NCBI GenBank assembly: GCA_030141605.1
Contig: JAQGDQ010000506.1
Span: 95,983-159,982, forward strand
Direction of reading: 5' to 3'
DNA: 64,000 bases
Source: Tubiluchus corallicola
Lineage: Eukaryota; Priapulida; Priapulimorpha; Priapulimorphida; Tubiluchidae
Shown: positions 59,633-64,000 of the stretch, one piece after another
Layout of the letters: every line of letters starts with the position of its first letter
How positions within the stretch are numbered: the stretch's first letter is position 1
The notes under the pieces: model-generated
Database searches by the model: none
Told to the model about the DNA's origin: nothing
What the model saw: the letters and a program-made list of their open reading frames with translations, nothing else
Program-made: the position numbers and the translations under genes

Positions 59633-60976
59633 TATAATAGAACTATTTTCTACGGACGATTATTTGTAGCTTGTACGGCAGCGACAATCTGATAAAACCT
59701 TGCCCACAAAACCGTAAAATCTAACTGTGTAAAATTTAATTGTTTCATTCATTCATATGCATAACATATTTCATATTCATTTGACCCATTCAAACTGCTG
59801 GCCCGGTATCGCCGTGTGCTTATGAACACACAAGTGGAATTATTAGTCTATAAACGGTTTCCAAATCGTGAAAGTTTCCTCGGATTGCTCTAATAATGGT
59901 CAGAATGTTCCAATAATACAGTCTATTGAGTTCTATACATTTTAAACGTCTATTGCATTTTTAACGGACAAAAATTATTGTGCACATATAATAAATTATA
60001 TAGTAACTCTCAAAGCCATAGGCTAAACAATCAAAAGCAAAAATTATACCACACAACGCATAATGGTAACAAAAAGCGTACTTGGACGTAACTTTTTAAA
60101 AGATACAGAGAGTCTAACCACTTATTTCTGATGTCAAAATCATCATCTGGGTTTTAAGAATTTTAAAAATAAGACGTGTGCTAAGCGAACAATCTATATA
60201 AATAAATACATGAACATATATATATAGGCTCGACATTTCAGTTCTTTATCAAAAACAATTTTCTTTACTTTTCCTTGATGCATAATACTGTTATACCAGA
60301 AGTGCCAAATGCATTCAAAAGGCAACTAGGCTACGACAGCTACGAAATTTTTTAACCCGAGAACAGGGAACAGGACCTGTTAAAGGCTCAGATCGACTTG
60401 GAAAACGGTGGGCTCGATAATCAGTTCACGCTGTGGTTGCAGAAAATAAGAATAATTGAAATCTAAGTCTGGTATCATAAAAATAATAAGGCTCTTAACC
60501 TATTTAGCGTATTCTATTGAGCAGGTTTTATCATCAAGACAAATGTTTTACAACAATTCAACAGCTGCTGAACATTTTTGACAAAAATGTCCTTTCCCGC
60601 TGCTATTTCCTTTTTGTCAGGTTCACTGTCACAATAACTTGCGGTCAAATGTCACTGATCTAATATTCTCTCATTTGTTCTCTATTTCACCAGCTCTGGC
60701 GGTTATCCTCCTAATTCAGGAAGCAGTACAAGTAAGACGTAATAAAAAATCTACTACAAAAGCATACAAAGCCACGACGAGCAGCATAAATGTTGAAGCT
60801 CAAAATTTTCTGTCTTTATCAGTCACTCTAGCTGTTTCTGCCTTAAATAACTGCCACCATCAATTAACGGCCATTAGCGATTTCACAGACGGTTTCATAC
60901 TACACCTCCGCACTTCCAACTGTCACCGTCGATATCGACGAAGCAATCGTAACTCGTCACTAAATTTGAAATTTTG
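59633..60976. other. No firm feature
   Basis: A+T-rich sequence 3' of the Ly6 gene. The plus-strand frame at 60639-61085 overlaps the antisense Ly6 exon and is not supported. Confidence 0.5.
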
Positions 60977-61725
60977 TCACCACGGGCGGCGCCACTGGAG
61001 AGTGAGAAAAATGGCGATGGCTCCACTAAGAGCGATATTCCAATGGTTTTGTGGCAGAAAACATCCAGAATTACATAAGTCGTAGTCACAGTAGCAGTTA
61101 ACGCTCATTCCTTGCTCCAGTGGTACCTTGTAACATCCGCTCTTGGGCTTAAGGCTCCTATACATCATTGGTAAGCAACCTCTTTCTATGTGAACTAGCG
61201 TTCCTACAAAAAATATAACACTAGTTATTGCACAACGTACTATATATTACACACTCAGTTTCCTGCACTGATAATGTCGTAAGAAAGCATTAAGTGCCTA
61301 AATTTGGAAGCGAGTCGTCGCCATCTTTTCAAGTAAAAGAACGTTTTTCGAAAAAAATATAACTTAAACTATCTTTTAATGAAGCCACAATAATTCGAAG
61401 CGGGTAAATAGTGCTTTGCTTTTGTCCGCTTGAGTTCGATACTTGCTGTGAGCCGTTTACCCTGTAGAGGGAGGATCCATGGCTAAAATACTCGCTGCCA
61501 GTTCAATGAATTACTTTATAATGTAAGTTACATCTGATTATGAGCCAAATTCCTTTCTCAACACAAATATGAACACCTTGTGCTCCAGCTTGCAATGTGT
61601 CAAAATGTAAAAAATAAAAAATAAAACCAAATCTGACTCAAAAAGAGAAAATGCAAGAAAGAGTTCAGTTAGCAAGGCAATGCCTTAGGTCACTAGTTCA
61701 AACACAAAGCTTGCCATTAAGACAC

Positions 61726-61778
<53 letters not shown>

Positions 61779-61821
61779 ATAGTAGTAGTAGTAGTAGTAG
61801 TAGTAATAGTAGTAGTAGTAA

Positions 61822-61872
<51 letters not shown>

Positions 61873-61920
61873 CAGTAGCAGTAGCAGTAGCAGTAGCAGT
61901 AGCAGTAGCAGTAGCAGTAG

Positions 61921-61951
<31 letters not shown>

Positions 61952-63158
61952 AGCAGTAGTAGTAGCAGTAGTAGTAAAAAATCTTTATTTGCCATTTTAA
62001 AAACATTGACCATCATAATAAAAGACAGACAATCAGTGTTAGTTCATAAAAAACATACACTGTTCTAGGCAAGTGCGTCTGGTGCAAGCTAAACTATAAG
62101 TGCAACTAGAAATTCAAAAATAAAGTATAAACTAGTTTAATAAGGTCTAGGAAAAATGAAATTATGATTTGAGTAAGTATCATCGTGTTCGTATGTCGGA
62201 TATTCAAAACGAGTCATTAAATGTTTTTTTTTAATTTAGACTTGAATATTGATAAACAGCTGTCTTTATCATGTCGATAAAGATCATAAGTCTTTATCGA
62301 CGTGCATATCCTTAGCTCTCTAAGAAGTACAGCATGAGACTCCCTTAATATACGTGCCCACAAGGTTCACAATTACGGTGCCATCTGTACACAGAGAACT
62401 ACGACCACCCGAGGAGAGTAGTTTGATTTAAATTATAACGATATTATTAAATAAGCAATGCTCAGTAAATTCCGTCATTGAGTATTTTTATTCTTCAGCA
62501 TTTTGCTTTACAGGCGAGTTCAGAAATTTCGGAAATAGACCCTAGTACAATACACACCTCACCATGTCGATAATATCCTCATAAATAAGAACAAAAGATG
62601 AAATATTTCCTCATTGGATGAAAGCTTAACACAAAGTAACTTCATTGTGACCTGGATTATTAACGAGAGTTTTGTGGTTTTCAGTTTTGGATAGCTATAA
62701 ACTATTTCTAATGTCCCTGTTTGTGCGGAATACGTAAAAATGGAGTATCGTTGTTCGTACGGAAGTAAACATATTGCATTTTAAGATACTTTTTCTTACA
62801 TTATCAGACAACAGTCGTGACACGCAGTAATTTCTGTTAAAACTATTAGGGCTTCATGTATAAACCATCTATCGTAAAGATATCGGAAGTATTTGTGTGA
62901 AGAAAAATCTGTGCCATGTAGACCAGGCTTAATATACGGCTAAGTACAAAAACATCATGATTAAAATTTTACCGTTATTTATGGACGTTGTAAGTTTAAT
63001 GCAAGCCGCGTGACGAGTACTACATTCCTTCACTTGGGTCATACGATGATCAAAGTGACCAGGGGTGCATCTTGACCTCATCATTGACTTGTCAACCAGA
63101 TCCTTCCCGTTTGCCTCAGGTGACCACGAACAGGTAAAACAGCGTAGTGCTCTAACAA
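60977..63158 (-). CDS. Ly6/uPAR three-finger-domain protein, GPI-anchored (last two exons)
   Basis: Exon 63158-62973 follows a pyrimidine-rich TTTTTCAG and reads ALRCFTCSWSPEANGKDLVD through VKECSTRHAACIKL, ending at a GTAAAA donor in phase 1. Exon 61203-60977 follows TTTTTTGTAG in matching phase and reads ERGCLPM, SGCYKVPLEQ and NCYCDYDLCNSG. A hydrophobic tail (IALSGAIAIFLTL) and stop follow. Ten Cys have the Ly6 spacing (CxxC at the start, CxCDxDLCN at the end). The tail fits a GPI-attachment signal with a small-residue site at NSG. Such proteins sit on the outer cell surface and modulate channels, receptors or cell junctions. The signal-peptide exon should lie to the right, likely outside the window. 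The 1769-bp intron contains a GTA microsatellite and a LINE tail. Confidence 0.85.
61728..61975. repeat. (GTA)n and (GCAGTA)n microsatellite
   Basis: GTA run with AATAGT interruptions, then GCAGTA hexamers and a short GCA run; the poly-Tyr and poly-Leu frames are artefacts. Confidence 0.95.
61980..62330 (-). mobile_element. LINE-type 3' tail, copy 2
   Basis: Aligns with 11190-11600 (AAGTGCGTCTGGTGCAAGCT, ATTCAAAACGAG, TTTTAATTTAGACTTGAAT). It starts at the end of the GTA/GCA microsatellite, which may be its original tail. Confidence 0.5.
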
Positions 63159-63204
63159 CTGAAAAATGAAACAAACAAAATCATTAAACGTCAACACTGA
63201 ACAA

Positions 63205-63352
63205 CACTGATTGATTGATTGGCTGATTGGCCACTTGGTTGCTTGGCCGCTTGGCCGCTTGGCCGCTTGGCCGCTTGGCCGCTCAGCTGGCTGGCTGGCT
63301 GACTGACTGACTGACTGACTGACTGACTGACTGGCTGACTGACTGATTGATT
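63205..63352. repeat. (TTGGCCGC)n and (TGAC)n short arrays
   Basis: Five TTGGCCGC octamers, then GGCT and GACT tetramers. Confidence 0.9.
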
Positions 63353-63586
63353 ATGATGTTATTTCAGGCAAGAAAGTCCATATAAAAAATAAAATCATGA
63401 ACCCGTGAAATTAAAATAGCCTTAACTAAAATCTAATTACTAAAAATAAAGTTTAAATTAATTACAGACAAACACATGTATACAAGCAAACGATTATAGG
63501 AATATAATTACGTTTACACGGTTATCACTTAAATACACAATACATTAATACACAATCAATAAACATATTATTTAAAATTCATAAAT
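63353..63586. other. No feature recognised
   Basis: A+T-rich. Confidence 0.5.
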
Positions 63587-63830
63587 TCAAGTAGTAAAAT
63601 CGTTAGGTCTACGGAACATAAGTGACCTGCATTTCGCACGCCAAATACAATGAATATAAGCGTCACTCTGTAAAATAGATTTAATGTATAAATTAGAAGT
63701 ATTAAAAAGTCTATTTCTAAAAGAAAATAGAAACTTGCGCATAAGTACGTTAAAATGTGGGATGCCTAAATATGCTGTCATTTCACGTGCACTGCAATCA
63801 TGAGGAAGCGAAAAGAGTTTGAACAGGATT
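63587..63830 (-). mobile_element. LINE fragment, C-terminal part of the reverse transcriptase ORF
   Basis: On the minus strand the frame reads LFKLFSLPHDCSAREMTAYL, GIPHFNVLMRKFLFSFRNRL and FNTSNLYIKSIL. This fits the end of a LINE reverse transcriptase (LGIP.F..L.RK...SFR.RL..S.N..IK). Truncated on both sides. Confidence 0.65.
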
Positions 63831-64000
63831 CACAACAAACAAGAACCAATTTTAGGTTTTCGTAAGGAAAATGGGGCGGGCGAGGAAATGGGTAATCGCC
63901 CTCCCCTGGAAAGGAAAGTATTATATTGGAGTGCCGTCTGCTCATAACGGCCCACGGCCCACACCGTGCGGTATGTCTTAATTATGTCATTCAACGCCTC
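63831..64000. other. No feature recognised
   Basis: Somewhat G+C-richer right edge; nothing supported. Confidence 0.4.

Noticed and set aside
60639-61085. 148-codon plus-strand frame
   Set aside because: Antisense to the Ly6 exon; no recognisable features.

Overview
This window is a gene-poor, A+T-rich piece of animal nuclear DNA. It is clearly eukaryotic: the genes I can join have GT-AG introns in phase, there are 5S rRNA-derived SINEs, LINE tails, a full LTR retrotransposon, several MITEs and many micro- and minisatellites. The gene content (a Spatzle-like cystine-knot ligand, a GPI-anchored Ly6/three-finger protein, a leucine-rich-repeat membrane protein of a kind common in protostomes, a divergent GPCR) suggests an invertebrate, most likely a protostome. 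I cannot name the species.

Genes. From left to right: the last two exons of an unidentified plus-strand gene (1-324); a decayed ankyrin-repeat gene (2623-3415, +); a two-exon LRR transmembrane protein on the minus strand (7506 to 4324, introns and frame agree); a rhodopsin-family GPCR (9513-10888, +) preceded by an 81-bp tandem array that repeats its own start codon and N-terminus, and interrupted by a GA tract; a possible two-exon fragment in a tandemly duplicated block (22101-22553, -); a possible minus-strand coding fragment near 43.7-44.0 kb; a three-exon secreted Spatzle-like cystine-knot protein (50767-52476, +); and a Ly6/uPAR-domain protein whose last two exons are at 63158-60977 (-), with its signal-peptide exon probably beyond the right edge.

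Mobile DNA. The largest element is an 8.85-kb LTR retrotransposon (13102-21950, minus orientation) with one intact 1639-codon gag-pol frame. Its integrase lies before the reverse transcriptase, the order typical of Ty1/copia, although the proteins look like Ty3/gypsy; this is the arrangement of the Gmr1 group. Two 369-bp solo LTRs of another family each keep a perfect 5-bp target duplication. Four copies of a 5S rRNA-headed SINE (SINE3-like) are present, three with recognisable target duplications. A second small SINE with an ATG-repeat tail is present four times within 2.3 kb. MITE-like elements have TA, TTAA and 8-bp hAT-type signatures. Truncated LINE ends lie at 11.6-12.3, 45.9, 55.6 and 63.6 kb, and an unclassified family (R1) is present four times.

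Tandem repeats. The remaining long open frames are almost all simple repeats read through in several frames: 24-, 35-, 40-, 58-, 62-, 81- and 101-bp minisatellites and long di- to hexanucleotide tracts. No tRNA gene, CRISPR array or bacterial-type operon was seen. The genes appear to be independent single-copy loci separated by transposon debris; nothing shows they act together.
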